This document shows positions 1 through 8,607 of a stretch of DNA of 64,000 nt, in pieces. How positions within the stretch are numbered: the first letter of the stretch is position 1; each line of letters begins with the position of its first letter. The DNA is from JAFDYH01 sp049840875 (GTDB taxonomy: Bacteria; Bacteroidota; Bacteroidia; Chitinophagales; Chitinophagaceae). Position numbers and translations under genes: made by a program. Where the stretch lies: assembly GCA_049840875.1 (NCBI GenBank), contig JASGJE010000019.1:248001-312000 (forward strand), written 5' to 3'. The notes under the pieces were generated by a model that saw only the letters and a program-made list of their open reading frames with translations, ran no database searches and was not told where the DNA came from.

Positions 1-2
1 TT

Positions 3-62
3 ATTGTTTCCCAGGAAAGAGAAATTCTGCAAATGAAAGAAATACTGAGACGGATCCGGTAA
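3..62 (+). CDS. C-terminal tail of a gene entering the window
   Basis: An open frame runs from the first bases of the window to a TAA at 60-62 and encodes about 19 residues ending in MKEILRRIR, a charged helical tail. No start lies within the window, so this would be the 3' end of a gene that begins upstream. It converges on the histidine kinase on the other strand. The piece is too short to assign a family and may be chance. Confidence 0.3.
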   Translation: MVSQEREILQMKEILRRIR

Positions 63-153
63 GAAAAATAAAATTACAACGTATCGGAATTGGCGTAAAA
101 TACATCGATAATGAGGACCGGTTTTCATAATAAGTAGAACATAAATAATGTAT

Positions 154-1575
154 CTATGGGACGTTATTGAGCAGCGGAAGAGAAATGATAAACCGGGTAC
201 CCGTTGAATGACCGGATTCAACACTGATAGATCCCTTATGTAATTTGATAATTCTTTCCGCCAGCGAAAGGCCCAACCCGAATCCTTTACTCTTTGACAG
301 CTCCTCCTGGATCCGGTAAAAGGGTTGAAAGATATTATGCAACTCCTCTTCCGGGATCCCTGGTCCGCTATCAATGATATCAATCCTGATACGATCGGCG
401 ATTTCAAGGGTGACCAGTGCTTTATGGTCGCCCGAATATTTACAGGCATTCAGCATAATGTTACCGATAGCGGTTGAAAGTAGCGGCTGGTTGCCGTAAA
501 CAATAAGGTAAGCTTCCTGGTCGGGCAGTTTTCCAAATTGAAGGCTGACGGAGTACCCTGCATTTAGTTTCGCAATCTGAGCGGGGAGTTCCAGCAGGAT
601 TTCGTCAACCCGGACCATCGTTATTTCAAGCCCTCCGGGATTACCGGAAGCTTTTGCGAATTCGAGTAAGGTTTGCGTCAGCTTATTCATGTGCCGGACA
701 TCATGGTAGACTGATTCAAGTACACTCTTATAGTCTGCCGCCAGCCGCTCCCGCTGTAGCGCTACTTCCAGTTGACTGGAGATGGAAGTCAGCGGAGTGG
801 ACAGTTCATGCGAGGCATTGGCAATAAAACGGCTCTGTAACTGGAAACTATCCTGCAGCCGATTGAGTAAATCGTTCAGGGTGTTCGCCAGTCCATGCCA
901 TTCATCTTTAGAGGGACCGGTAGCAATTCTCCGGGCGAGATTCTGTGCGGAGATTTCTTCAATGTCGGCGGTAATAACCTTGATGGGACGCAGCAGTCGA
1001 GTGGAAAAAATAAAACCGATTCCAACGACAAGCAGGATACTGGTAAGGAAACTGATCAGCAGTATGTCGAACAGGGCACTGAGTTCCTGTTTTCCCTCGG
1101 TATCCTCTGCTGCAGACGCTACAACGATGCCATTCAATTTATCTTCATAGAAAAAAATGACAGCTTCTTTAGTTCCAAGTTCCAGGAACAGCGGACTTTT
1201 TTTCCTCGCTTCATTCAGCAGTTGTGCACCAATTGTCAGTGTATCGCCCGGCATATCCGAGTAACTGTACATCTTCCGGTTCCTGTAATCATAAGCCTCG
1301 ACGGATTTTTTTTTAAGCGACAGTGTGGTGGCGGAATCAATGCGGCGCACCAGTTGCTGATCGAAAATTTCGCGTTGGTTGAGCAGCTTCGCCGTGGTCT
1401 TGGCGCGGTTAACCAGTCTTGTCTTGATGGTATTAATTCTGGCCGAATAGGAGAAATAATACACATTGCCACAGACCAGGCCGACAATGAGAACGACCAA
1501 TGTGGCAAATAATAAAGTGATGCGTAGACGGACTGGCATATCAGTGAAGTTCGCGTAATACATAACCCATTCCAA
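154..1575 (-). CDS. Two-component sensor histidine kinase (HAMP / HisKA / HATPase)
   Basis: Membrane sensor kinase of about 473 residues. A first transmembrane segment lies near residues 19-36, followed by a periplasmic region of about 130 residues and a second segment near 170-190. A HAMP linker follows. The H-box SHELSTPL has its phospho-acceptor at His256. The ATPase domain shows an N-box (GNIMLNACKYS), DSGPGIP and GFGLGLSL. It lies directly downstream of, and overlaps, the OmpR-type regulator at 1541-2239, its evident partner. The longest frame starts at 1575. An ATG at 1539 (residue 13, MPVRLR), one base after the regulator's stop, would give a classic translationally coupled start and is my preferred alternative. 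The signal is unknown; the architecture resembles CpxA/ArlS-like kinases. Confidence 0.93.
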   Translation of the reverse strand: MEWVMYYANFTDMPVRLRITLLFATLVVLIVGLVCGNVYYFSYSARINTIKTRLVNRAKTTAKLLNQREIFDQQLVRRIDSATTLSLKKKSVEAYDYRNRKMYSYSDMPGDTLTIGAQLLNEARKKSPLFLELGTKEAVIFFYEDKLNGIVVASAAEDTEGKQELSALFDILLISFLTSILLVVGIGFIFSTRLLRPIKVITADIEEISAQNLARRIATGPSKDEWHGLANTLNDLLNRLQDSFQLQSRFIANASHELSTPLTSISSQLEVALQRERLAADYKSVLESVYHDVRHMNKLTQTLLEFAKASGNPGGLEITMVRVDEILLELPAQIAKLNAGYSVSLQFGKLPDQEAYLIVYGNQPLLSTAIGNIMLNACKYSGDHKALVTLEIADRIRIDIIDSGPGIPEEELHNIFQPFYRIQEELSKSKGFGLGLSLAERIIKLHKGSISVESGHSTGTRFIISLPLLNNVP

Positions 1576-2239
1576 CCTGGGTATGTATTAACTTAGCCGC
1601 GAAGTTCCGGTCTATTTTATTGCGGAGATAATTAATGTACACATCAATCACATTGGTGTTGGTATCAAAGTCGATTTCCCAGACATTGACGGATATGTCT
1701 GCACGGGAAAGCACCCTGTTGCGGTTTTTTAACAGGTATTCCAGTAACTGGAATTCTTTCGCGGTAAGGGGAATTATTTTTTTATTCCTGGTCACCTGCT
1801 TGCTGTCAAGATTCATTTCAAGATCCGCAATGCGCAGCGTATTGGGAATTTCATTGTTGCTGATAGTCGTACGTTTCACCAGCACCCTGATTTTCATGAG
1901 CAGTTCCTTGAATTCGAATGGTTTTGGAATATAATCGTCGGCGCCGGTTTCATAGCCTTCCAGTTTGTTCTCCATACTGTTAAGCGCTGTCAGCATGATG
2001 ATGGGTACCTGTTCATTGTTCGACCGGATGGTGCGGCAAAGTTCAAAACCGTTTATATCCGGAAGGTTCAGGTCCAGTATAATAAGATGATAAAAGTCGG
2101 GGGTAAACAAATCCAGCGCCGCCGCTCCGGTGCCGGCTGTTTCGGCGAGGAAGCCGTTTTCTATCAGCCCCAACCGGAGCGTCTCGGCAATTTTGGGTTC
2201 ATCCTCAATAATTAAGATCCTGCGTTCATCCATAATCAT
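1541..2239 (-). CDS. OmpR/PhoB-family response regulator
   Basis: Response regulator of 232 residues, the partner of the kinase downstream. The receiver domain occupies about residues 7-120, with the acidic pair in IIEDEP, phospho-acceptor Asp56 (ILDLNLP), the switch threonine in MLTA and the lysine in PKPF. The C-terminal winged helix is recognisable at LTAKEFQLLEYLL and the recognition region near NVIDVYINYLR. It is the first gene of the two-gene unit and is transcribed away from the universal stress gene across a 109-bp divergent intergenic region that must hold both promoters. Two methionines (residues 1 and 3) are possible starts. Targets cannot be read from the sequence; the universal stress gene is a reasonable guess. 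Confidence 0.95.
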   Translation of the reverse strand: MIMDERRILIIEDEPKIAETLRLGLIENGFLAETAGTGAAALDLFTPDFYHLIILDLNLPDINGFELCRTIRSNNEQVPIIMLTALNSMENKLEGYETGADDYIPKPFEFKELLMKIRVLVKRTTISNNEIPNTLRIADLEMNLDSKQVTRNKKIIPLTAKEFQLLEYLLKNRNRVLSRADISVNVWEIDFDTNTNVIDVYINYLRNKIDRNFAAKLIHTQVGMGYVLRELH

Positions 2240-2348
2240 TGCTGCAAGTTACGCTGCGGCAGCGGAACGATTTTTTTAAGGGATCGTTCTAATGGATTTC
2301 TAATTTGGCTTTAATCGCTGTCTAATTGGTGCACATTAGATTGCCGGT

Positions 2349-3209
2349 ATGCAGCGCTTATTTAACACCATGCTGATTCCGGTAGACTTCTCCAGGAATA
2401 CAGAGCTGGCCGTAAAAAAAGGAATCGAACTTTCCGGCGATACCACCGTAATTCACCTGTTACATGTACAAAGCAGCGAAAAATATTTGTTTGTAAGCGA
2501 CCAAAGGGAAAATAACGGTCATGGAATGGCGGAAGGATACCGGCATATTGAAAAATGTCTTCATCAATGGAAACTATCGATAGAGGAAAGCCATCCTTTC
2601 ATAAAAGTCTGTACCTGGAATGTGATGGCGGGATCGGTGGAGCACACCGTCATCAAAAAAGCCGTACAGTTAAAAGCTGACCTCATCATTATCGGTAAAA
2701 ACTCGAACCATCCCTGGCTACGTTTTTTAAATACTGTGAATCCCGGCCAGATCATTCGGGAAACCGGTATCCCGGTCCTGACCGTAAAACAGGGATCATT
2801 CCATACCAAAATCAGGAAGATAGTAGTACCTGTTTCTTCCCGCTCTGTCCAGGATAAGATGCAGATTGTTGCGGCGCTGGGAAAGAGGTTCAGGATTCAT
2901 GTTTACATAGTCACGATCATGATTGATAGCAGTGAGCCCATTGGTTTCTATGCATCGACCCTGCTCGATCTGTACAAATGGATTAAAACCGTGGTGGGTT
3001 GCCCGGTAGAATATGCTGTGTTAAAAGGACGGAACAAAGCCAGGGCGATTCTGAAATATGCGTCCGGGATTAATGCAGATGTTCTGCTGCTCTACCCCGA
3101 TGCAGAGACAAAAGTCGGCTGGATGAATACTGATATCTGCGATATCCTGCCCTCAACGACAAACCTCGAAGTGTTAACGGTACAACCATTTCATTCTGCA
3201 ACAGCTTAA
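2349..3209 (+). CDS. Tandem universal stress protein (UspA family)
   Basis: Cytoplasmic stress protein of 286 residues with two Usp folds in tandem. The first begins MLIPVDFSRNTELAV and carries the strand-loop DLIIIGKN typical of the family. The second begins near residue 157 at RKIVVPVSS. The G-x2-G-x9-G-S/T nucleotide signature is not clear in either half, so ATP binding is uncertain. It is divergent from the two-component pair and 13 bp upstream of the TPR protein, with which it probably forms an operon. Tandem Usp proteins of this length are common in Bacteroidota. Confidence 0.88.
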   Translation: MQRLFNTMLIPVDFSRNTELAVKKGIELSGDTTVIHLLHVQSSEKYLFVSDQRENNGHGMAEGYRHIEKCLHQWKLSIEESHPFIKVCTWNVMAGSVEHTVIKKAVQLKADLIIIGKNSNHPWLRFLNTVNPGQIIRETGIPVLTVKQGSFHTKIRKIVVPVSSRSVQDKMQIVAALGKRFRIHVYIVTIMIDSSEPIGFYASTLLDLYKWIKTVVGCPVEYAVLKGRNKARAILKYASGINADVLLLYPDAETKVGWMNTDICDILPSTTNLEVLTVQPFHSATA

Positions 3210-3222
3210 ATCTAATTATAAA

Positions 3223-4869
3223 ATGAAATTATTATTGATTATTTTCCTGGTAACAGGCAATTACGTCAATGCACAATCGTTGGAACTGGGTAAAAAACAA
3301 CTTTACTACGGGCGGCTGGTTTCGGCAGTTGCCTCGTTCCGGGAAGCCATCCGCCAGGATCCGCAAAATGGCGAAGGCTGGTTTAACCTTGTCAAAGCCT
3401 ATTTTTTACTCGGTCAGCCAGGTAAAGGATGTGACACGCTGCTGAAAGCCCCGGTTACTGTGAGTGAAGACCCCTTTTTCAGGGTAGCGGAAGGGCTTCG
3501 TTTTTTGCATAACAATAGTCGTGACCAGGCCATCAGCTATTTCGACAACATTTTAAAAGCAGCCGGAAAGAGGAGCGTGGAACTGATCCCTGCAATTGCA
3601 TGGATACAGATTAATTCGCCGGAGGGTGACGCCGATTATGCCATCGGAAGGATTCAATCGGTAATGAAAAAAAAACGGCATAATCCTGAACTACTGGTAT
3701 TACTGGGCGATGCCTGGCGGAAAAAGGCCAACGGCAGCGAAGCTTTCAAAGCCTATCAGGAAGCTGTTAATGAAGACCCCGCTTATGCCGCGGCGTACTT
3801 TAAAATGGGCCAGATTTTCCTGTCGCAGAAAAATGTACCCGTCTATACTGACTACTTTCAAAAAGCTGTCACCGCGGATCCTGAATTCTCACCCGCCTGG
3901 TACCGCTTATATATTTACCAGTTCAGCCGCAATCCGGATAAAGCAATGTCCTGTTACGCTAATTATTTACAAAATGCAGATTATTCGGTACAGAACATCT
4001 ATGATATGACTGATCTTCTCTACCTGACGGGGCAGTATGACTCCGCGATCAGCCATGCCAACTCGATACTTCGTTCACAGCGGGACAGTTCCCGTCCCCG
4101 CATTTATAAATTGATTGCTTACAGTTATGCAGGGAAGCGGGACACGCTTCATGCCCTTACAATGATGCAAACTTATTTTGAAAACGAAACGGACAGCAAT
4201 CTTATCGCAAAGGATTACGAGGCCCTGAGTTCCTTTCATATGTCCATTCCGGGTCATGATTCACTGGCAGCGGTTGCATTGAGCAAAGCGACAGCGCTTG
4301 AAAAGGATTCAACGATTTTATGGGCAGACTATAAGAAATTGGCGGAAATGGCTAAAGTGAGAAGAGACTACAACGCCCAGGCGTTTTGGCTGGGTAAATA
4401 TTGCAGGTCCAACCCTGCAGCTTCCAACCTCGATCTGTTTTATTGGGGAATCGCCAATTACAGGATTGAAGATTACCGGATGGCAGATTCAGTATTTGGG
4501 CTATATATTCAGAAATTTCCCGCACAGAGTTTTGGCTATTACTGGCAGGCGAAGAGCAAAGCGTTGCAGGATACGGGTATGGTGCTCGGTCTGGCGGTAC
4601 CAGTATATGAAAAACTGATCGAAGTACTGAACGGTAACCCGGCGGATGAAAATTATAAAAAATGGATAACAGAAGCGTACGGTTACCTGGCGGCCTATGC
4701 CGTAAACAGCCGCAAGGATTACCCCTCGGCCATGGAGTACTTCCGCAGGCTCCTTGCAATTGACCCTGACAATGCATTGGCAAAAAAATATGTGGATATG
4801 CTGGACAAACGAATGAATAAGATGACGAAAGCACCCACGGATATTTCCGGCAAATCCACTTCAGAATAA
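3223..4869 (+). CDS. Secreted tetratricopeptide-repeat protein
   Basis: Protein of 548 residues with a cleavable signal peptide (MKLLLIIFLVTG then NAQ) and TPR-like helical repeats through most of its length. Recognisable units include SAVASFREAIRQDPQNGEGW, the segment around AYQEAVNEDPAYAAAYFKMG, and a final unit near the C-terminus around AMEYFRRLLAIDPDNALA. It likely acts as a periplasmic protein-protein scaffold. It follows the universal stress gene by 13 bp. No catalytic domain is visible, so the partner and role are unknown. Confidence 0.85.
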   Translation: MKLLLIIFLVTGNYVNAQSLELGKKQLYYGRLVSAVASFREAIRQDPQNGEGWFNLVKAYFLLGQPGKGCDTLLKAPVTVSEDPFFRVAEGLRFLHNNSRDQAISYFDNILKAAGKRSVELIPAIAWIQINSPEGDADYAIGRIQSVMKKKRHNPELLVLLGDAWRKKANGSEAFKAYQEAVNEDPAYAAAYFKMGQIFLSQKNVPVYTDYFQKAVTADPEFSPAWYRLYIYQFSRNPDKAMSCYANYLQNADYSVQNIYDMTDLLYLTGQYDSAISHANSILRSQRDSSRPRIYKLIAYSYAGKRDTLHALTMMQTYFENETDSNLIAKDYEALSSFHMSIPGHDSLAAVALSKATALEKDSTILWADYKKLAEMAKVRRDYNAQAFWLGKYCRSNPAASNLDLFYWGIANYRIEDYRMADSVFGLYIQKFPAQSFGYYWQAKSKALQDTGMVLGLAVPVYEKLIEVLNGNPADENYKKWITEAYGYLAAYAVNSRKDYPSAMEYFRRLLAIDPDNALAKKYVDMLDKRMNKMTKAPTDISGKSTSE

Positions 4870-5027
4870 GAAAGGTTCAGCAGTTTTTATATTCACATCC
4901 GTACCCTTTTTATCTCCGTGCATGTGAACCAATTTACTATCGCAGGCAGATTGCAGCGAATATTCAGCCTGAGATTAAAATAGGATTAAAAACTATCAGG
5001 TTTATCGACTAGTACACAGCGGCGTAT

Positions 5028-5035
5028 TACATTTG
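5028..5035 (+). promoter_or_regulatory. Possible Bacteroidota -7 element for the nhaD operon
   Basis: TACATTTG matches the Bacteroidota -7 consensus TAnnTTTG exactly and lies 23 bp before the nhaD start. A convincing -33 TTG at the right spacing was not seen, so this is a weak call. Confidence 0.35.
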
Positions 5036-5057
5036 AAAGACAGTTATAACCCGCTTC

Positions 5058-6329
5058 ATGACCAATCTGACGATCATCATCATCTTTATTGCCGGCTACC
5101 TGCTAATTGCATTTGAGCAGAGGCTCAGGCTCGATAAGGCAGCTGCGGCTTTAGTAATCGGTGTACTTTGCTGGACCGTCTATATCAGTGGAAATAATCA
5201 CCCGGCATTGGTCAGTGAAAAACTTCTCGTAAAACTGGGAGATATTTCGTCCATTTTATTCTTTTTGTTGGGTGCAATGACGATTGTTGAACTAATCGAC
5301 TCGCACAACGGATTTGATTTTGTAACCCGGAAGATTGGCACGAAACATAAAGGAAAATTGTTATTGATCGTTGCATTTCTTTCCTTCATTTTATCTGCGT
5401 TCCTGGATAATCTGACTACTGCAATTGTTATGATTTCCCTCTGTTCAAAGCTTATTCCGGTCAAGCGTGACAGGTTTTGGTTTGCCGGCATGATCATCAT
5501 CGGGGCGAACGCAGGTGGCGCATGGTCTCCTCTTGGGGATGTAACGACGACTATGCTTTGGATCGGAGGCCAGGTCTCTGCTATTGCTTTGATGAAGCAG
5601 TTGCTGATTCCTTCAATCGCTGTTTGCTTTATTCCTGCTTTCGTGCTTATGAGAAAGTTTGGGAAAGAGGAAGTTGAGACAATTCCCCCTTCGGTTTGTA
5701 CAGAAAGGGAGAGAAAAGAGGGCGGTATCGTCCTGGTTGCTGGTGTTAGCTTCCTGTTATTTGTCCCGCTGTTCAAAACCCTTACGCACTTGCCACCGTT
5801 TATGGGGATGTTGCTGGTATTGGGTTGCATGTGGATTATTACGACTATTCTCCATAGTAAGAACAACCCGGAACGGGCAGAGCGATATACAGTGACAAGA
5901 GCATTACAAAAGGTCGACACGCCGGGTATTCTTTTCTTTTTAGGAATATTACTGGCCATATCGGCGTTGGAATCAACCGGTATCCTGAGAATCGTTGCTG
6001 TTGACCTTACTAATCACCTGCGCAATCAGTGGCTGATCGGCATATCGCTGGGATTATTATCCTCGTTCGTAGACAATGTTCCACTTGTTGCCGCTTCCCA
6101 GGGAATGTATAGTTTGAACGATTTTCCAATGGACCACCCATTTTGGGAATTCCTTGCGCTAACAACAGGGACCGGTGGCAGTGCTACCATTATCGGGTCG
6201 GCCGCGGGTGTTGCAGCTATGGGTATTGAAAAAATCGATTTTATAAGGTACTTAAAGAAAATCAGCTGGCTTGCAGTGGCAGGCTTTTTTTCAGGCATTT
6301 TAGTCTTTTTGTTACTGTATGTATTATAA
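5058..6329 (+). CDS. nhaD: NhaD-type Na+/H+ antiporter
   Basis: Integral membrane antiporter of 423 residues, normal for the NhaD family in the ArsB/NhaD ion transporter superfamily. It would exchange Na+ or Li+ for protons across the inner membrane. Family hallmarks are visible in order: GAMTIVELIDSHNGF, the helix SAFLDNLTTAIVMISL, GANAGGAWSPLGDVTTTMLW, and a second-half repeat SSFVDNVPLVAASQGMY followed by TGTGGSATIIGSAAGVAAMG. About 11-12 hydrophobic segments are present. The next genes (DUF3606 protein, CHASE3 kinase, receiver) follow closely on the same strand and may be co-transcribed. Confidence 0.93.
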   Translation: MTNLTIIIIFIAGYLLIAFEQRLRLDKAAAALVIGVLCWTVYISGNNHPALVSEKLLVKLGDISSILFFLLGAMTIVELIDSHNGFDFVTRKIGTKHKGKLLLIVAFLSFILSAFLDNLTTAIVMISLCSKLIPVKRDRFWFAGMIIIGANAGGAWSPLGDVTTTMLWIGGQVSAIALMKQLLIPSIAVCFIPAFVLMRKFGKEEVETIPPSVCTERERKEGGIVLVAGVSFLLFVPLFKTLTHLPPFMGMLLVLGCMWIITTILHSKNNPERAERYTVTRALQKVDTPGILFFLGILLAISALESTGILRIVAVDLTNHLRNQWLIGISLGLLSSFVDNVPLVAASQGMYSLNDFPMDHPFWEFLALTTGTGGSATIIGSAAGVAAMGIEKIDFIRYLKKISWLAVAGFFSGILVFLLLYVL

Positions 6330-6349
6330 ACCGGTCAGTTACTTACAAT

Positions 6350-6535
6350 ATGAACAATGAGTTTAGCGCAAAGAAACCGGCTGACCTTACCAAAATAAAT
6401 GTCGGCGATACGGGAGAACTCCTATGGTGGTCATACCAGTTGAACACAACGCCGGAAAACCTCCTTTCGCTCGTGCAACGGTTTGGTGCTGTTGTTAGCG
6501 ATGTCAAAAAAAACATGAAGGAAAAACATAGCTGA
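6350..6535 (+). CDS. DUF3606 domain protein
   Basis: Small protein of 61 residues. The stretch DLTKINVGDTGELLWWSYQL followed by TPENLLSLVQRFG matches the pattern of DUF3606, a short helical domain of unknown function usually found alone. It starts 20 bp after nhaD, and its TGA overlaps the ATG of the downstream kinase by one base (TGATG at 6533-6537), so the two are probably translationally coupled. A regulatory role beside the kinase is possible but unproven. Confidence 0.8.
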   Translation: MNNEFSAKKPADLTKINVGDTGELLWWSYQLNTTPENLLSLVQRFGAVVSDVKKNMKEKHS

Positions 6536-7992
6536 TGAAGCTTTCAATCCGGATATTGCTTGGGTTTTCCATAGTTCTTCTCCTTTCAGTCATTGATACC
6601 TTTTCGAACTATGTCCTTTCTCTAAAAGTTGAAGAGAATACCCGTTTCCTGGGACGTTCACAGGAGATTATTCGTAACTCAGGGAGGTTACACAAAGAAA
6701 TTATCGAAATGCAAAGCGCCTACAGGGGCTATTTGCTTACGAAAGATTCGGTATTCTTAATAGCATACAACCGGAAACTGGAAAATATTCCTGCCATGTT
6801 TGTGACACAACAGCAACTGGTTAACAACAATCCGGAACAATCCAATATCATGGATTCTATACGGGCACTCTATTATCAATGGTTAGGCTATACAACATTG
6901 TCGATAGCCGGTCCGGCCCGGAACTTACCGGAAGGGGAAAATGGTAATGATTTTCGCCTCCAGGAAAGATGGCAAACGAAGTCCGGGGAACGCCTGAATG
7001 AGAAAATTACCCGTAGCTTTAATTCGTTTGACAAATATGAATACACTATCCGTGGCAATCATGCTGTTAATCTTGCCGCATCGATTCATAAAGCGCACGT
7101 TTTTTCATTAACTTTTTTTACCCTGACCATCGTGATCGGCATAGCGTGCACAGTAGTTGTCATCACCAGCATTACACGGCGAATCAATAGCCTCGTCGAA
7201 CTGGCGGAAGCAATTTCAAAAGGGAATTTTGCAACGGTAACCGATAGGCGCAGCGATGAAATGACCCGCTTATCCGTTTCGCTGAACAGCATGTCCGAAA
7301 GTCTGGACAGGAATATCGGTGAACTGGAAAAGCGGAATGCTGAACTGGATAAGTTCGCCTACGTCGTTTCACATGATCTGAAGGCTCCCTTGCGCGGAAT
7401 CCATAATGTGGTGAAATGGATAGAGGAGGACCATTCGCACGAACTTTCGCCGCAACTGGTAAAATATCTTGAGATTATTGGTCAACGTACGGGCAGAATG
7501 GAAAGCCTGATCAATGGTCTGCTGGCGTATGCGCGCACCCGTGAAAAGATGACTGCCGAAAAAACCGATGTGGGTGAGATCATAAGAGAACTTAAAGGGT
7601 CGGTCGTGCCCCCTGCTATCACTGTAATCTGTGATAATCTTCCTGTATTTTACACAGAACGAATAAAACTGGAACAGGTGTTTACGAACCTTTTTACCAA
7701 TGCGGTAAAGCATATTGCGGTGCAGGGAGGAAAGATTCGGGTTACTTGCACAGGATTTCCTCGATATTATGAGTTTGCGGTAAGCGATAATGGAAGAGGG
7801 ATTGATCCGCAGTATCATGAAAAAATCTTCGAACTGTTCCAGACTTTAAGGGAAAAAGGCGAAAAAGAAAGTACCGGTCTTGGGTTGGCGATCATAAAAA
7901 AGATTATAGAAGATGTCGGGGGCAGTATTGAAGTGCATTCAGCGCTGGGGGAGGGGGCAACCTTCAGGTTTACCTGGCCTGTAAAACAATAA
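6535..7992 (+). CDS. CHASE3-domain sensor histidine kinase
   Basis: Sensor kinase of 485 residues. Transmembrane segments lie near residues 8-30 and 188-211. Between them is a CHASE3-type sensory domain, shown by SGRLHKEIIEMQSAYRGYLL. A HAMP segment follows at about 212-262. The H-box is FAYVVSHDLKAPLRGI, with His280. The ATPase domain carries NLFTNAVKH, DNGRGIDPQYHEKIFELF and GLGLAIIKK. The receiver protein at 7997 starts five bases after the stop and is the probable phosphorylation partner. Kinases of this type resemble the phytochrome-like family; the ligand is unknown. Confidence 0.93.
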   Translation: MKLSIRILLGFSIVLLLSVIDTFSNYVLSLKVEENTRFLGRSQEIIRNSGRLHKEIIEMQSAYRGYLLTKDSVFLIAYNRKLENIPAMFVTQQQLVNNNPEQSNIMDSIRALYYQWLGYTTLSIAGPARNLPEGENGNDFRLQERWQTKSGERLNEKITRSFNSFDKYEYTIRGNHAVNLAASIHKAHVFSLTFFTLTIVIGIACTVVVITSITRRINSLVELAEAISKGNFATVTDRRSDEMTRLSVSLNSMSESLDRNIGELEKRNAELDKFAYVVSHDLKAPLRGIHNVVKWIEEDHSHELSPQLVKYLEIIGQRTGRMESLINGLLAYARTREKMTAEKTDVGEIIRELKGSVVPPAITVICDNLPVFYTERIKLEQVFTNLFTNAVKHIAVQGGKIRVTCTGFPRYYEFAVSDNGRGIDPQYHEKIFELFQTLREKGEKESTGLGLAIIKKIIEDVGGSIEVHSALGEGATFRFTWPVKQ

Positions 7993-7996
7993 TAGA

Positions 7997-8431
7997 ATGA
8001 TAACAAAAAATATTTTACTCGTAGAAGACGACGAACTCGATGTGATCAGCGTTCGCCGCTCACTGGCAAAACTGGAGATAGATTATACACTCTATACAGC
8101 TTATAATGGATTGGAAGCGCTTTTTCTGCTGGGCAATCCCGATAATCCGGTGATTCCGGAGGTGATATTGCTGGATCTGAATATGCCCAGGATGAATGGA
8201 ATGGAGCTATTAAAAACCATCCGGAGCAACGACAGGTTTAAATCGTTGAAAGTTTTTGTCATGACAACATCATCAGAAACGGTGGACCGGAAAATTGCTG
8301 AAGAATTAGGCATAGCCGGTTACATTATTAAGCCACTGAGCTATACTGACAATACTAAAAGAATGGATTCAATGGATTCCTTTGTCCAGTTTCATCTGCG
8401 TAAAATCCTGATGGGAGAGGGCAATGCATAA
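7997..8431 (+). CDS. Single-domain response regulator (Rcp1-like)
   Basis: Stand-alone receiver of 144 residues with no output domain. It has the acidic cluster VEDDELD, phospho-acceptor Asp60 (VILLDLNMPRMNG), the switch residues MTTS and the lysine in YIIKPLSY. This is the Rcp1-like subgroup that typically follows a phytochrome- or CHASE-type kinase and passes phosphate on or controls by protein contact. It sits five bases after the CHASE3 kinase. Confidence 0.92.
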   Translation: MITKNILLVEDDELDVISVRRSLAKLEIDYTLYTAYNGLEALFLLGNPDNPVIPEVILLDLNMPRMNGMELLKTIRSNDRFKSLKVFVMTTSSETVDRKIAEELGIAGYIIKPLSYTDNTKRMDSMDSFVQFHLRKILMGEGNA

Positions 8432-8607
8432 TCACGGACAAAAACCGTCCTGCCGGATTAGAATCAGATTAGAATTTGCTGTATACAATCTCCGCGGAGA
8501 TTTATAGCTATCTTACACGGTCTTGCCATAGCGTTTTTTCAGCTACGGCATTAAACACCCTGAACTCAATTGCGAGCCGCTCATCAGCCAACAAAACGGA
8601 CGTCTCC

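Noticed and set aside
782..1512. Plus-strand open frames of 122 and 205 codons
   Set aside because: They are antisense to the well-supported histidine kinase and show no family features.
5198..5959. Minus-strand open frame of 253 codons
   Set aside because: Antisense to nhaD, whose motifs are complete; composition is that of a shadow.
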